From NCBI RefSeq assembly GCF_004143485.2, contig NZ_RXOB02000022.1:204199-268198 (forward strand): a DNA stretch of 64,000 bases, given 5' to 3'. Below, one piece after another: positions 16,500 to 25,177 of the stretch. The notes under the pieces are model-generated. The model was not told the DNA's origin. It was given only the letters and a program-made list of their open reading frames with translations, and searched no databases. The stretch comes from Halorussus amylolyticus. GTDB lineage: Archaea > Halobacteriota > Halobacteria > Halobacteriales > Haladaptataceae. Each line of letters opens with the position of its first letter. Within the stretch, counting starts at the first letter, position 1. The translations under genes and the position numbers were made by a program.

Positions 16500-17938
16500 A
16501 TCCCGAGAAGCGCGAGCGCGTCCGCGAGAACGCCAAGTACCTCCGAAACGTCCGGCCAATCGACCCCGAGGAGGTCTCGGAGTACGTCGAAGGCCAGCCT
16601 CACTCCGCGGTCGTCCGTCAGATTCTCCGAGAGGAAGCCGTCTCGCTCGGTCTCGTGGAGCGCGAAGACGGAACCTTCGAACCCGTTTCGGACGAGCCGA
16701 TTCGTCCGACGTTCCGGGGCGTCGAGGCGTTTCCCGAGCGGTACGCGAGTCGGGTCTCGGACCTGCTCGCCGAGCGATTCGGCCCGGACTGGCACCGGGG
16801 CGAGTCGGGCGACCGACTCCGCGAGACGATTCGGAAACTCAAGGAGGATTACTTCCGGAACAATCCGGTCGAGTACGACGAGACCGCGGCGCTCGGCTAC
16901 GCGATTTACCACCTGCCGGACAACTACGCGGTCGTCCAATACGTCCTCCACGAACTCGCGGAGAAGGGCCTGCTCGACCGCAAACTCCGGATTCTCGACG
17001 TGGGCGCGGGCGTCGGCGGTCCCGCGCTCGGGGTCCACGACTACCTCCCCGACGACGCGCTCGTGGAGTACCACGCGGTCGAACCGAGCGCCGCCGCCGA
17101 CGTGTTCGAGCGCATGGTCTCGGAATCGGGTCGGAACTTTCACCCGACTGTGTTCCGAGAAACGGCCGAGGCGTTCGAACCGAGCGCCGCCGCCGACAGC
17201 GACGAGGAGGACTCGGCCGCCTACGACCTGATTCTGTTCGCCAACGTTCTCAACGAACTCGACGACGCCGAGGCGGTCGTCCTGCGATACCTCGATTCGC
17301 TCGCCGACGACGGCGCGCTCCTCGCTATCGAACCCGCCGACCGCGAGACCGCAATCGGACTCCGGCGAGTCGAGCGCGCCGTCGCGGACGAGGCGGGCGC
17401 GGCCACCGTCTACTCGCCGACGCTCCGACTCTGGCCGGGCGAGCGCCCGACCGACCGCGGGTGGTCGTTCGACGTGAAGGCCGACTTGGAGGTGCCCGAC
17501 TTCCAGCGCCGACTCGACGAACCGGCGGGCGCGACGGGGGAGTTCGTCAACGTTGACGTGCAGTACGCCTACTCGACTCTCCGGTGCGACGGGAAGCGCC
17601 GGGTCGAGTTCGCGGCCGACCCCGACCGGTCGGCGAAGATGGCCGAGATGGAGCGCCACGTCACCAACCGGGTGGACCTCGTGGCGGTGAAACTCAGCCA
17701 CTCGCTCGCGGAGGGCGACCGGAACCCCGTCTTCAGAGTCGGCGACGGGAGCGAGGAGACCGACCACTTCGCGGTGCTGACCTCGGAGACGGCGCTGAAC
17801 GCCGACCTCCGGACCGCCGAGTACGGCGACCTGCTCGCGTTCGAGCAGGTGCTGGTGCTGTGGAACGACGACGAGCAGGCCTACAACCTCGTCGTGGGCG
17901 AAGAGACCATCGTGGACCGGATTCCGGCACCGGCGTAG
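16496..17938 (+). CDS. Rsm22-like class I SAM-dependent methyltransferase
   Basis: 480-residue protein. Residues about 115-300 form a class I methyltransferase: motif I is ILDVGAGVGGPALGVHDYL (about 163-181), then the acidic residue of motif II (YHAVEPS), and DLILFANVLNELDD for motif IV/V. The N-terminal 110 residues are helical. The pattern matches the Rsm22 family, linked to the small ribosomal subunit, and the C-terminal region (230-480) is haloarchaeal-type. An RNA or ribosome substrate is inferred. Translationally coupled to tyrA by an ATGA overlap. Confidence 0.8.
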   Translation: MNPEKRERVRENAKYLRNVRPIDPEEVSEYVEGQPHSAVVRQILREEAVSLGLVEREDGTFEPVSDEPIRPTFRGVEAFPERYASRVSDLLAERFGPDWHRGESGDRLRETIRKLKEDYFRNNPVEYDETAALGYAIYHLPDNYAVVQYVLHELAEKGLLDRKLRILDVGAGVGGPALGVHDYLPDDALVEYHAVEPSAAADVFERMVSESGRNFHPTVFRETAEAFEPSAAADSDEEDSAAYDLILFANVLNELDDAEAVVLRYLDSLADDGALLAIEPADRETAIGLRRVERAVADEAGAATVYSPTLRLWPGERPTDRGWSFDVKADLEVPDFQRRLDEPAGATGEFVNVDVQYAYSTLRCDGKRRVEFAADPDRSAKMAEMERHVTNRVDLVAVKLSHSLAEGDRNPVFRVGDGSEETDHFAVLTSETALNADLRTAEYGDLLAFEQVLVLWNDDEQAYNLVVGEETIVDRIPAPA

Positions 17939-17978
17939 AGAATCGGGCGTTTCGTGACTTTTCGCGGGCCGTGTTTTT

Positions 17979-18017
17979 GTGAATCGTCACGGTTGCTATA
18001 CTTTCGTGAATTGTCAC
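17979..18017. promoter_or_regulatory. Pair of GTGAATYGTCAC motifs
   Basis: Two near-identical 12-bp sites with inverted GTGA/TCAC ends, GTGAATCGTCAC (17979-17990) and GTGAATTGTCAC (18006-18017), are 27 bp apart and flank GCTATACTT, a possible TATA box. They occur in the 503-bp gap after the methyltransferase gene. They look like operator pairs, but no gene starts directly after them, so the function is open. Confidence 0.35.
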
Positions 18018-18029
18018 AAACCACGGGAC

Positions 18030-18332
18030 GCGCCGCGAGCGCCTCGTGCGCTCGCACGCGGGGAGGAACGGGGGCGCGGTGCTGTGCTGTGCTGTGCGGT
18101 GCGGTTGCGGTCTTCATATGTACCGGCAGCAGCTAGCGAAATTCTCGAAACCGGACCGCAAGCAGAGCGAAGCTAGCTATTCCCGGTACATAGGAGACCG
18201 CACAGCACCGCCACCGCAGGCCACATCCTCCCCAACCGACTGCGCTTCTCACTCGTCGCTTCGCTCCTCGTTGTGATGCTCATCCCTCGCACGGAGTCGG
18301 CGCGAGATGAACTCGCGCCAGCGCGCGCCGGG
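18030..18332. repeat. Family-2 elements in inverted pair, copies B1 and B2
   Basis: Two family-2 elements face each other. B1 (plus, about 18030-18137, partial) has GGGGAGGAACG, a GCTGT triplication and ends TATGTACCGGCAGCAGCTAGC. B2 (minus, about 18170-18332) has all blocks: GGCGCGCGCTGGCGCG, hairpin GGCGCGAG/CTCGCGCC (18299-18319), GCGAGGGATGAG, GGTTGGGGAGG, GCCTGCGGTGGCGGTGC and GTACCGGGAATAGCTAGC. The 35-bp centre is flanked by the two GCTAGC ends. The whole could fold as a cruciform. It sits upstream of the ATP-grasp gene; no reading frame is credible. Confidence 0.72.
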
Positions 18333-18441
18333 GTGAAGGAGACACTCTTTCGAAGTTCGAACTCGGCTGTTGAGCGTCGTAGCCCCCGGTGGCGATTGCC
18401 GACTCAGCGGACTTTTAGCCCGCGAGGCGAGAACGGAAGGC

Positions 18442-19746
18442 ATGGCCGACACCGTTCGCTCGTTCGAGGGACTCCGCGATGCCCTCGCCGACGCGTCGTT
18501 CGACCGCCCGCCAGCAATCGTCGCGAACGCGCACGTCACCGGACTCAGCGTGGCGCGCGCGCTCAAGACCCGCGACGTGCCCGTCATCGCCATCGACCGA
18601 AACGGACAGGGGGTCGCGCCCTACTCCGACGCGGTGGACTTCGCGGGACGAGTCACCTTCCCGCTCGACGACGAGGACGGCTTCCGCGAGGACGTGGAAG
18701 CCCTCGCGGCCGAACTCGACCACGAACCGGTCGCGTTCGGATGCATGGACGAGTGGGTCCACGCCTTCTCCCGGACCGCGCCCGAGGGCGTCCGCCTTCC
18801 GTTCGCCGACCGCGAGACGGTGAACGCAGTCCTCGACAAGGAATCGCTCTACGCCATCGCCGAGGAACTGGGCGTTCCGTACCCCGAGACGTACCGCATC
18901 GCCGAGACCGACCCCGCGCGTACCGGCGGCGAGTCCGGACCGCGCGCCGAGTCCGACGACTCGGCCCGCGACAGCGTTCCCGCCGAGAAGGCCGCCGACT
19001 CGCTCGACTTCCCGTTCGTCGTCAAGCCCGGGCGCAAGCGCCAGTTCGAGGAGGCGGTGGGGACCAACGTCATCGAGGTCGCCGACCGCGCCGAATTTCT
19101 CGACGTGGTCGAGAACGCCGCGGACGCCGGGATTCGCGTGATGGCCCAAGAGAAGGTCCCGACCGTCCGGGGCGAGGACTGCTCGCTCGCCTCGTACGTC
19201 CCCGAATCGGGTGCCGACGACGCCGTGAGTTTCGTGGGCAACGCCCGCGTTCGGTTCCCGCTCGGGTACGGCACCTCCTGCGTCGTCCAGCGCGCGGACG
19301 CCCCGCAGGTCGAGGCGAACGCGCTCGCAGTTCTCGAAGAGACCGGCTACCATGGCATCAGCGAGGCCGAGTTCGTCTACGACGGCGACCGCGAGGAGTA
19401 CGTCCTGCTCGACATCAACACCCGGCCGTGGAAGTGGATTTCCCTGCCCGTGCAAGCGGGCGCGAACCTCCCGCTCGCGGCCTACGCCGACGCGGTGGGC
19501 GAGCGCTACAAGGCCGACGAGATTCGGGACGCGAAGTGGGTGTACCTCGCGGACTACCTGAATCTGCTCGGGGGCGGCGAGTTCGCCGACGTGCTCGACC
19601 GGTCGGAGTGGCGCGCGCTCCTCTCGGGCGCGTTCGAATCGAGCCAGAATCTGACGACCGGCGTCTACCGGCCGTCGGACCCGGACCCGGCCTACCAACT
19701 CCTCCAGACCGAGTTCGGGACGCAGGAGTACTACTGCTCGTGCTGA
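18442..19746 (+). CDS. ATP-grasp domain carboxylate-amine ligase
   Basis: 434-residue ATP-grasp enzyme expected to join a carboxylate to an amine with ATP. The N-terminal pre-ATP-grasp domain has VTGLSVARALKTRDVPVIAI. The ATP-grasp core has FPFVVKPGRKRQFEE (the ATP-binding Lys), an Asp/Arg/Ser-rich insert at about 155-185, and the metal-binding end YVLLDINTRPWKW. The ATG at 18442 gives a normal start; upstream codons are repeat-derived. The natural substrate cannot be told; carbamoyl-phosphate-synthase-like and PylC-like ligases are related. Its 3' end overlaps the convergent neighbour by 16 bp. Confidence 0.8.
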   Translation: MADTVRSFEGLRDALADASFDRPPAIVANAHVTGLSVARALKTRDVPVIAIDRNGQGVAPYSDAVDFAGRVTFPLDDEDGFREDVEALAAELDHEPVAFGCMDEWVHAFSRTAPEGVRLPFADRETVNAVLDKESLYAIAEELGVPYPETYRIAETDPARTGGESGPRAESDDSARDSVPAEKAADSLDFPFVVKPGRKRQFEEAVGTNVIEVADRAEFLDVVENAADAGIRVMAQEKVPTVRGEDCSLASYVPESGADDAVSFVGNARVRFPLGYGTSCVVQRADAPQVEANALAVLEETGYHGISEAEFVYDGDREEYVLLDINTRPWKWISLPVQAGANLPLAAYADAVGERYKADEIRDAKWVYLADYLNLLGGGEFADVLDRSEWRALLSGAFESSQNLTTGVYRPSDPDPAYQLLQTEFGTQEYYCSC

Positions 19747-20237
19747 GGCTGCGGAGACTCTGCGGCTGAGGCCTCGGCGCGTTCGCGGACCGTCTCGCCG
19801 ACGAGTGCGCCGAGGAGCGTCGCACCGAGGAACAGCCCCGCCAGTCGGACGAACTGAATCGCGAACTCGACGGTCTCGGGGCGAAGCGACGGCGCGGAGA
19901 CGGCCCAGTTCACGAGCGTCACGACCGCCGCGAAGACGACGCCGCTCGGCGCGAACCCGGTCAGAGCGTCCTTGGTCGTCGCGTCTCGCGAGCGAACGAG
20001 GTAGAAGCCGAACGCCGCCGCGAGAAGCGGTGTGCCGACGAACGTCAGCGCTTGCCCGACGGTCGAAATCGGGTCGAACCACGTTTCGAGATACGTTCGC
20101 ATGGCCGCCCCGCTCAAGGCGTACCGCGGGACCGCGAGCAACAGGACGCCGGTGAGCACGTTCGCGACGACGCCGAATCCGGCGGCGAGGAGTCCGAGAC
20201 GGGCCGGGGTGCGTTCGGATAGCATGCTTGTTCCCAT
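19731..20237 (-). CDS. Four-TM membrane protein
   Basis: 168-residue integral membrane protein with four to five hydrophobic segments (about 13-37, 58-80, 92-114 and 128-150) and a short acidic/Gln-His tail. An internal ATG at 20225 (MLSERTPARLG) is an equally good start. It resembles DUF4386-like small membrane proteins only loosely, so no function is given. The stop lies inside the last codons of the convergent ATP-grasp gene (16-bp overlap). Confidence 0.62.
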   Translation of the reverse strand: MGTSMLSERTPARLGLLAAGFGVVANVLTGVLLLAVPRYALSGAAMRTYLETWFDPISTVGQALTFVGTPLLAAAFGFYLVRSRDATTKDALTGFAPSGVVFAAVVTLVNWAVSAPSLRPETVEFAIQFVRLAGLFLGATLLGALVGETVRERAEASAAESPQPQHEQ

Positions 20238-20363
20238 CCGTTGCGGGGATAAAAAATTTCACACTGGCGAGGAACGAACCCCGTTTCGGCCGAACGCGAC
20301 CGCGCGGACCGAGTCCGCGCGGTCGCGGGGAGTTTCAGTCCGCGCGCGCTGTCTCGGCGAGCC

Positions 20364-20966
20364 TCAGTCCGTGCGGTCGCGGAACTCGACCCGGAGGTCG
20401 TCGTCGTCGAGTCTGGTCGCGGTGTCCGAGAGTCGAGCGCGGAGGTCGGCGAGTTCGCTCCGGAGCGAGGCGTACTCGTCGCTGGCTTCGAGTTCCTCCG
20501 GACTCTTTTTCGTCTCCAGCGCGGCTTTCTTGTTGGCGAGCGCGAGGAACCGCTGCATCTGGACGTCGTAGGTCGAGCGCCGCAGCAGCGTCTCGACCGT
20601 CTCGACGAGTTCGTCGGCGTCCGACACCGGCTTTTCGAGGTAGGCGTCGAACCCGAGTTCGAGGATGTCGAAGTCGGGTTCGACCGCCGAGACGAGCGCG
20701 ACCCGGCAGGTCAGCTTCCGGGCGTGAATCTCGTCGAGCACGTCCTCGCCCGAGAGGTCGGGCATCCGGCGGTCGAGGAGGATGACGTCCACCGCGGCGT
20801 CGAGTTGGTCGACCGCCTCCGACCCGCTGTACGCGGTTCGCACCTCGTACTCGCCTTCTAGCCACTTGGCGTACGCGTCGGTAATCGGCTTCTCGTCGTC
20901 GACTATCAGGACTGTCGGGGTCTCGCTCGCTTCGGTGTCGGTCTCGGTCTGTGTTGACTCACTCAT
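20364..20966 (-). CDS. HalX-domain response regulator
   Basis: 200-residue two-component response regulator. The receiver domain (17-125) has the acidic pair in IVDDEKP (23-24), the phosphoacceptor Asp65 in VILLDRRMPDLSG and the conserved Lys in YLEKPVSDADE. The C-terminal 70 residues form the HalX domain, a halophile-specific helical/coiled-coil module (QRFLALANKKAALE). It has no DNA-binding domain, so it should act by protein contact. The ATG giving MSESTQTET is chosen; 14 codons upstream look non-coding. It lies 69 bp downstream of a regulator gene on the same strand. No kinase gene is nearby. Confidence 0.88.
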   Translation of the reverse strand: MSESTQTETDTEASETPTVLIVDDEKPITDAYAKWLEGEYEVRTAYSGSEAVDQLDAAVDVILLDRRMPDLSGEDVLDEIHARKLTCRVALVSAVEPDFDILELGFDAYLEKPVSDADELVETVETLLRRSTYDVQMQRFLALANKKAALETKKSPEELEASDEYASLRSELADLRARLSDTATRLDDDDLRVEFRDRTD

Positions 20967-21035
20967 GCTGTGTGGGATTCGGTGTGGTGACGCGCCGGGA
21001 CGGTTCATCGCACTGGACAGGCGTTCGTCGCATGG

Positions 21036-22121
21036 TTAGCTCGACTCACCTTCGAACGGCGATTTGGTCGTTTCCGGTTCGTAGCCGCTCAGGAAGACGA
21101 GGTTGCCCCGACCCACCTGGACGCGGGTGATGAGTCCCTTCTCCTCCATCTTCGAGAGCTTCCGGCTCACGGTCGATTTCGACCAGTCGGTCTCCTCGGT
21201 CACGTCCACCTGCTTCATCCGGCCGCCGTACTGGCTCAGAAGCTCCCGGATTCGGTCCTCGTCGGTCAGCATCGCGCCGTCCGGGAGGTCGCCGACGCCC
21301 GAATCACCGGTCGCCGCGGACCCGTCGCGCTCGGCCCCGGTTCCGTTTCCGGTCGCGGATTCGACGGCCGAATCGCTCGATGGTCCGGTCGTCTCGCTCC
21401 CGGAGAACAGCCCCGAGAGCGAATCGCGGATGGTCGAGAACAGGCTGTCGCCGGAGTCGGGGAGGCTCACGTCGGTGTCGTGGGTCTGGACGTGGTCGCT
21501 CGTGGCGCTCCGGTCGCCGTAGGTCTCGGTCACGGACCACGACTCGCCGTCGTCTCCCACCTCGACGACGGCGTCGAACAGCGTCTTGAGCGTGTTGACC
21601 GTCTCCTCGTCGTGGATGTCGGGGTCCATGTGGTAGAAGCCGATGGCCCCGGCCGCCTCCACCCGGTGGGTGAGGATGTGGAGATACCGGAACGCGGTGT
21701 CGAAGTCCACGTATTCGAGCAGGATGGTGAGCGTCTGGACCGCCACGAGGGACCGATTCCCGTTGTCCTCCCACCGGGTCAGTTGCTCGGTCAGGGGCGC
21801 GATGATGTCCATCGGCTGATTCGGGTCCACGCGGGCGACGGTCACGCCCTCGGGGAGGTCGTCGTCGCCCGCGGTCTGGACCTGATTCGCGTGGACGAAC
21901 GCGAGTTCGGCCGGGAGGGTCTCGACGTGGGTTCGCCAGTCGGAAATCCACGTCTCGGGCGGCGGCGTGTACGTCACCGCCGCCACGTTCGCCTCCTCGG
22001 GCGGCGTGGTGGCCGCGAGCAGTTCGAAGCAGGCGCGCGTCCCCGTCGGCGTTAGCGGGGCCAGCAGGAGGACGTTCGAACACGTTTCGAGTTGCCTCCT
22101 GTCGGATGTATCGATGTTCAT
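21036..22121 (-). CDS. RecA-like sensor plus winged-helix regulator (DUF7504-like)
   Basis: 361-residue protein. Residues 1-190 form an alpha/beta domain with NVLLLAPLTPTGTRACFELL at the N-terminus and YLHILTHRVEAAGAIGFYHM, resembling KaiC-like/DUF7504 haloarchaeal domains but lacking a clear Walker A. A Ser/Gly/Asp-rich linker (190-280) follows, then a C-terminal winged helix (about 285-350: DRIRELLSQYGGRMKQVDV, STVSRKLSKMEEKGLI). It likely binds DNA. It lies just upstream of the HalX regulator on the same strand. A shorter paralogue without the DNA-binding part is at 56597-57361. Confidence 0.75.
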   Translation of the reverse strand: MNIDTSDRRQLETCSNVLLLAPLTPTGTRACFELLAATTPPEEANVAAVTYTPPPETWISDWRTHVETLPAELAFVHANQVQTAGDDDLPEGVTVARVDPNQPMDIIAPLTEQLTRWEDNGNRSLVAVQTLTILLEYVDFDTAFRYLHILTHRVEAAGAIGFYHMDPDIHDEETVNTLKTLFDAVVEVGDDGESWSVTETYGDRSATSDHVQTHDTDVSLPDSGDSLFSTIRDSLSGLFSGSETTGPSSDSAVESATGNGTGAERDGSAATGDSGVGDLPDGAMLTDEDRIRELLSQYGGRMKQVDVTEETDWSKSTVSRKLSKMEEKGLITRVQVGRGNLVFLSGYEPETTKSPFEGESS

Positions 22122-22302
22122 TCGTTGTAGGTCGTGTCGCTCGTGAGTTCGTGGAGACCGCAGATAGTTTCGCAGGTACGTCCTGTATCCGACGCGCGGA
22201 TATTAATCTATTACCCTTCGAACGGCGATACACTCCCTTCGGTCTGGGCCCGAGACGCGAATCCCCGTGGAATAAAAGGGGTCGCACACGAACCGCCGTT
22301 CG

Positions 22303-23484
22303 ATGAACGCAGTGATTCTCGCGGCTGGCGAGGGGACTCGCATCCGGCCGCTGTCGGGGGCCGTCCCGAAACCGATGCTCCCGGTCGCAGACCGGCCGCT
22401 CGCGGCCCATGCCGCGAAGGCCGCCGCGGACGCCGGAGCCGACGAACTCGTGTTCGTGGTCGGCTACGAAGCCGACGCGGTCCGCGAGTACTTCGGCGAG
22501 GAGTACGGGGGCGTCCCCGTCAGCTACGCGGTCCAGACCGAGCAGGCCGGAACCGCCGACGCGGTCCGGGCGGCGCGCGAGCACCTCGACGGAGACTTCG
22601 CGGTCCTCAACGGTGACAATCTCTACGACCCGAACGCCATCGCGGCCTTGTTCGCCGGGGGTCCCGGAATCGGCGCGATTCGGGTCGAAAACCCCTCGAA
22701 CTACGGCGTCCTGAGCGCCGCCGACGGCCGCGTCACCGACATCGTGGAGAAGCCCGCCGACCCGCCCACCGACCTCGCGAACGCCGGAGCCTACGCCTTT
22801 CCGGCGGCGGCGAGCGAGTGGCTCGACGTGCCCGAGAGCGAGCGCGGCGAGCGCGAAATCACCGACGTTCTCGCCCGTGTCATCGACGAGTACGACGTGC
22901 GCTACGTCGAGATGGACCGGTGGCTCGACGTGGGGCGTCCGTGGGAACTGCTCGAAGCCAACGAGTGGAAACTCGCCGAATTGGAGCGCGACGTTCGCGG
23001 CGAGGTCCACGAGTCGGCCGATTTGCGCGGGAGCGTCGTAGTCGAGGAGGGCGCGACAATCGACGCCGGAGTCGTCGTCGAGGGCCCCGCGCTCGTCCGG
23101 GCGGGCGCGAGCGTCGGCCCGAACGCATACGTCCGCGGCGCGACCCTCGTCGGCGAAGACGCCAAAATCGGTCACTCGGTCGAAGCCAAAAACAGCGTTC
23201 TCGGGCGTGGGACGCACGTCGCGCACCTGAGCTACGTCGGCGACAGCGTCCTCGGACGCGACGTGAACTTCGGCGCGGGAACGAACGTGGCGAACCTCCG
23301 CCACGACGGCGAGGCGGTGAAACTCAGCGTGAAGGGCGAACGCGTCTCGACGGGTCGCCGGAAGTTCGGCGTCGTCGTCGGCGATGGCGCGAAGACGGCT
23401 ATCAATACGAGTCTCAACGCGGGCGTCAAACTCTCGGCGGGCGCGACGACGACCCCCGGCGAGGTCGTGACGCGAGATAGGTAG
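22303..23484 (+). CDS. Bifunctional sugar-1-phosphate nucleotidylyltransferase/acetyltransferase
   Basis: 393-residue enzyme for making nucleotide sugars. The N-terminal nucleotidyltransferase domain has the signature LAAGEGTRIRPLSGAVPKPM (6-25), the metal-binding GDNLYD and VEKPADPP. From about residue 235 a left-handed beta-helix of hexapeptide repeats begins (VVEEGATIDAGVVVEGPALV, SVGPNAYVRG), which is the acetyltransferase-like half. It resembles archaeal GlmU-type proteins making UDP-GlcNAc or dTDP-glucose; the exact sugar is not certain. A TATA-like AATAAAAG at about 22272 gives a leaderless mRNA. It could feed the surface glycan genes at 44.6-54.7 kb. Confidence 0.88.
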   Translation: MNAVILAAGEGTRIRPLSGAVPKPMLPVADRPLAAHAAKAAADAGADELVFVVGYEADAVREYFGEEYGGVPVSYAVQTEQAGTADAVRAAREHLDGDFAVLNGDNLYDPNAIAALFAGGPGIGAIRVENPSNYGVLSAADGRVTDIVEKPADPPTDLANAGAYAFPAAASEWLDVPESERGEREITDVLARVIDEYDVRYVEMDRWLDVGRPWELLEANEWKLAELERDVRGEVHESADLRGSVVVEEGATIDAGVVVEGPALVRAGASVGPNAYVRGATLVGEDAKIGHSVEAKNSVLGRGTHVAHLSYVGDSVLGRDVNFGAGTNVANLRHDGEAVKLSVKGERVSTGRRKFGVVVGDGAKTAINTSLNAGVKLSAGATTTPGEVVTRDR

Positions 23485-23576
23485 GGCGACTCGTGGGACG
23501 CACGATGTTTTTCGTGCGCGGAACGCGGTACGGTATCCGTGGTATCGGGGTCGTCGCGACTCTCCGCACTTTTTGA

Positions 23577-24035
23577 CTATCGAGTCGCCGGGTCGAAGTC
23601 CGTCTCGCGCGCCGTCCGGGTGCTGAGAGAACCGTCGTTCGCGCGCTCGCGGGCGCTGTCGGAGACTACAATCAGGTCGTCGAGCCGTCGGTCGAACTCC
23701 TCGCGATTGATTTCGCCAGCCGCGTACCGCCGTTTCAGCGTCTCCAGCGCGTTCTCGTTGCGAGACGCGTTCGGTCGCGCTGTCCACGAATCGGGGGCGA
23801 GCAACGCCGCCGACGCGACAGCGGGAAGCAGTACCGTGAGGATTCCAAACACCAATATGAGCAGGTCGTAGACCGTCCCGCTTTTCACTCCGGAAGCGAC
23901 GGCGAACGCGGCGTACATCGTGAGTGCGCTCGCGGTCATCGCCGCCCCGGCGAGCAGTCGTCGCCACCGGTGGCTGTCGGGAGTGCATCTGGCCAGTATT
24001 TGGAGGGGCGCGGGAGCGTCTCGGGAGGGACTCAT
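23577..24035 (-). CDS. SHOCT domain membrane protein
   Basis: 152-residue protein with two membrane helices (about 26-48 and 54-80) and a C-terminal SHOCT motif (ALETLKRRYAAGEINREEFDRRL, about 103-125 across two strings), a short helix pair commonly placed at the end of membrane proteins and thought to aid oligomerisation. The ATG giving MSPSRDAPAP is used; codons upstream belong to non-coding DNA. A family-1 fragment lies upstream. Function unknown. Confidence 0.72.
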   Translation of the reverse strand: MSPSRDAPAPLQILARCTPDSHRWRRLLAGAAMTASALTMYAAFAVASGVKSGTVYDLLILVFGILTVLLPAVASAALLAPDSWTARPNASRNENALETLKRRYAAGEINREEFDRRLDDLIVVSDSARERANDGSLSTRTARETDFDPATR

Positions 24036-24145
24036 ACTACTCACGATATTTCGAAGCGACTTAAAACCATTCTGGATGACACTTCGAGTGAGTTCCCGCC
24101 TCCGAGGGTTCCAGCGGCTATCGAGAGAATCGCGTTTCGACGACG

Positions 24146-24188
24146 ACCGAACTGAACGCGACCCGGCGGCTCCTTTCATTCCCCACTC
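24146..24188 (-). repeat. Family-1 element, decayed fragment (copy 4)
   Basis: Only the 5' part of the element survives on the minus strand: GGGGAATGAAAGGAGCCGCC then GGGTCGCGTTCAG, with changes from the consensus. The returning arm is missing. It lies between the end of the metal permease gene and the start of the SHOCT gene, both on the minus strand, so it keeps the same orientation relative to the downstream gene as the full copies. Confidence 0.6.
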
Positions 24189-24226
24189 AAACACCGCACA
24201 CGGGTCGCCGAGCGATACCACCAAAA

Positions 24227-25177
24227 TCAGTCCGCGGTCGATTCGTCTTGGCCGCTCTCCGCGACCGAGACCACGTCCGACCGTCGCTCTCGGAACTTCC
24301 CGATTAGCACCGCGCCGACGTAGATTGCGACCGCGACGAGGACGATGACGCCCCCGGCGGTGGCTTCGAACTCGTAGGCCATCGTGATGCCCACGATGAC
24401 CGCGAGTTCGGCGAGGACGATAGAAGCGAGGAGCGCGCCCCGGAAGCTCCGGGCGAGCTGTGCCGCGCCCGCGACCGGGACGACCAGCATCGCGGCGACG
24501 AGGATGACGCCCATGATTTGCATCGCGCCGACGACCACCAGCGCGGTCAGCATCGCGGTCATCCGGTTGTACCACTTGACGTTCAGGCCCGCGACTTTCG
24601 CGGCGGTCTCGTCGAAGGTGACGTACACCAACTGCTTGTACGCGACCGCGACCACCGCGACGATGAGCGCGAAGAGGACGAGCAGGAGCGAGGCGTTCTC
24701 GACCGAGACGGTCGCGAGGTTGCCAAAGAGGTACTGATTCACCCCGACTGCGAGTCCGCCCGCGTTTATCGAGATGAGGACCGTGCCGAGCGCGAACCCG
24801 GTCGAGAGCACGATAGCCATCGACACGTCGTTGTACACGTCGGTCTTCTCGGAGATGACCTCGATGAGCAGGGCCGCGATTGCGGCCACGACGACCGCCG
24901 AGAGGTACGGCGAGACGCCCGTGTCGAAGACGGCGTTGACGAACAGGCCCACCGCCACGCCCGCGAACGCGGTGTGCGCGAGCGCGTCGCCGATGAGCGC
25001 CAACTGGCGGTGGACGAGGAAGGTGCCGATGAGCGGAGCCATCACGCCGATACAGAGACCCACCAGAATCGCGCGCTGCATGAAGCCGTACTGGAGCATC
25101 TCGATGCCGAACGCGGCGGCGAACCATCCGAGCAGGGACTGCCACGCCGCGACGACGCCCGAAATCGCGTCGAGCAT
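24227..25177 (-). CDS. znuB: Metal ABC transporter permease (ZnuB/MntB family)
   Basis: 316-residue inner-membrane permease of the ABC-3 family for zinc or manganese. Eight to nine hydrophobic helices are visible, with the family motif HTAFAGVAVGL near residue 70 (GDALAHTAFAG) and the cytoplasmic coupling helix around AKVAGLNVKWYN. The tail is Arg/Glu/Ser-rich. It directly abuts the ATPase gene with no gap, so substrate-binding protein, ATPase and permease form one operon in that order. Zn versus Mn cannot be settled from the sequence. Confidence 0.9.
   Translation of the reverse strand: MLDAISGVVAAWQSLLGWFAAAFGIEMLQYGFMQRAILVGLCIGVMAPLIGTFLVHRQLALIGDALAHTAFAGVAVGLFVNAVFDTGVSPYLSAVVVAAIAALLIEVISEKTDVYNDVSMAIVLSTGFALGTVLISINAGGLAVGVNQYLFGNLATVSVENASLLLVLFALIVAVVAVAYKQLVYVTFDETAAKVAGLNVKWYNRMTAMLTALVVVGAMQIMGVILVAAMLVVPVAGAAQLARSFRGALLASIVLAELAVIVGITMAYEFEATAGGVIVLVAVAIYVGAVLIGKFRERRSDVVSVAESGQDESTAD

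Noticed and set aside
18415..20262. 615-residue minus-strand reading frame
   Set aside because: Antisense to the ATP-grasp gene and merges into the real small membrane protein in another frame.
21304..23988. 894-residue minus-strand reading frame
   Set aside because: It crosses the nucleotidylyltransferase gene on the other strand and the regulator in another frame, and its Arg-rich sequence matches no family.
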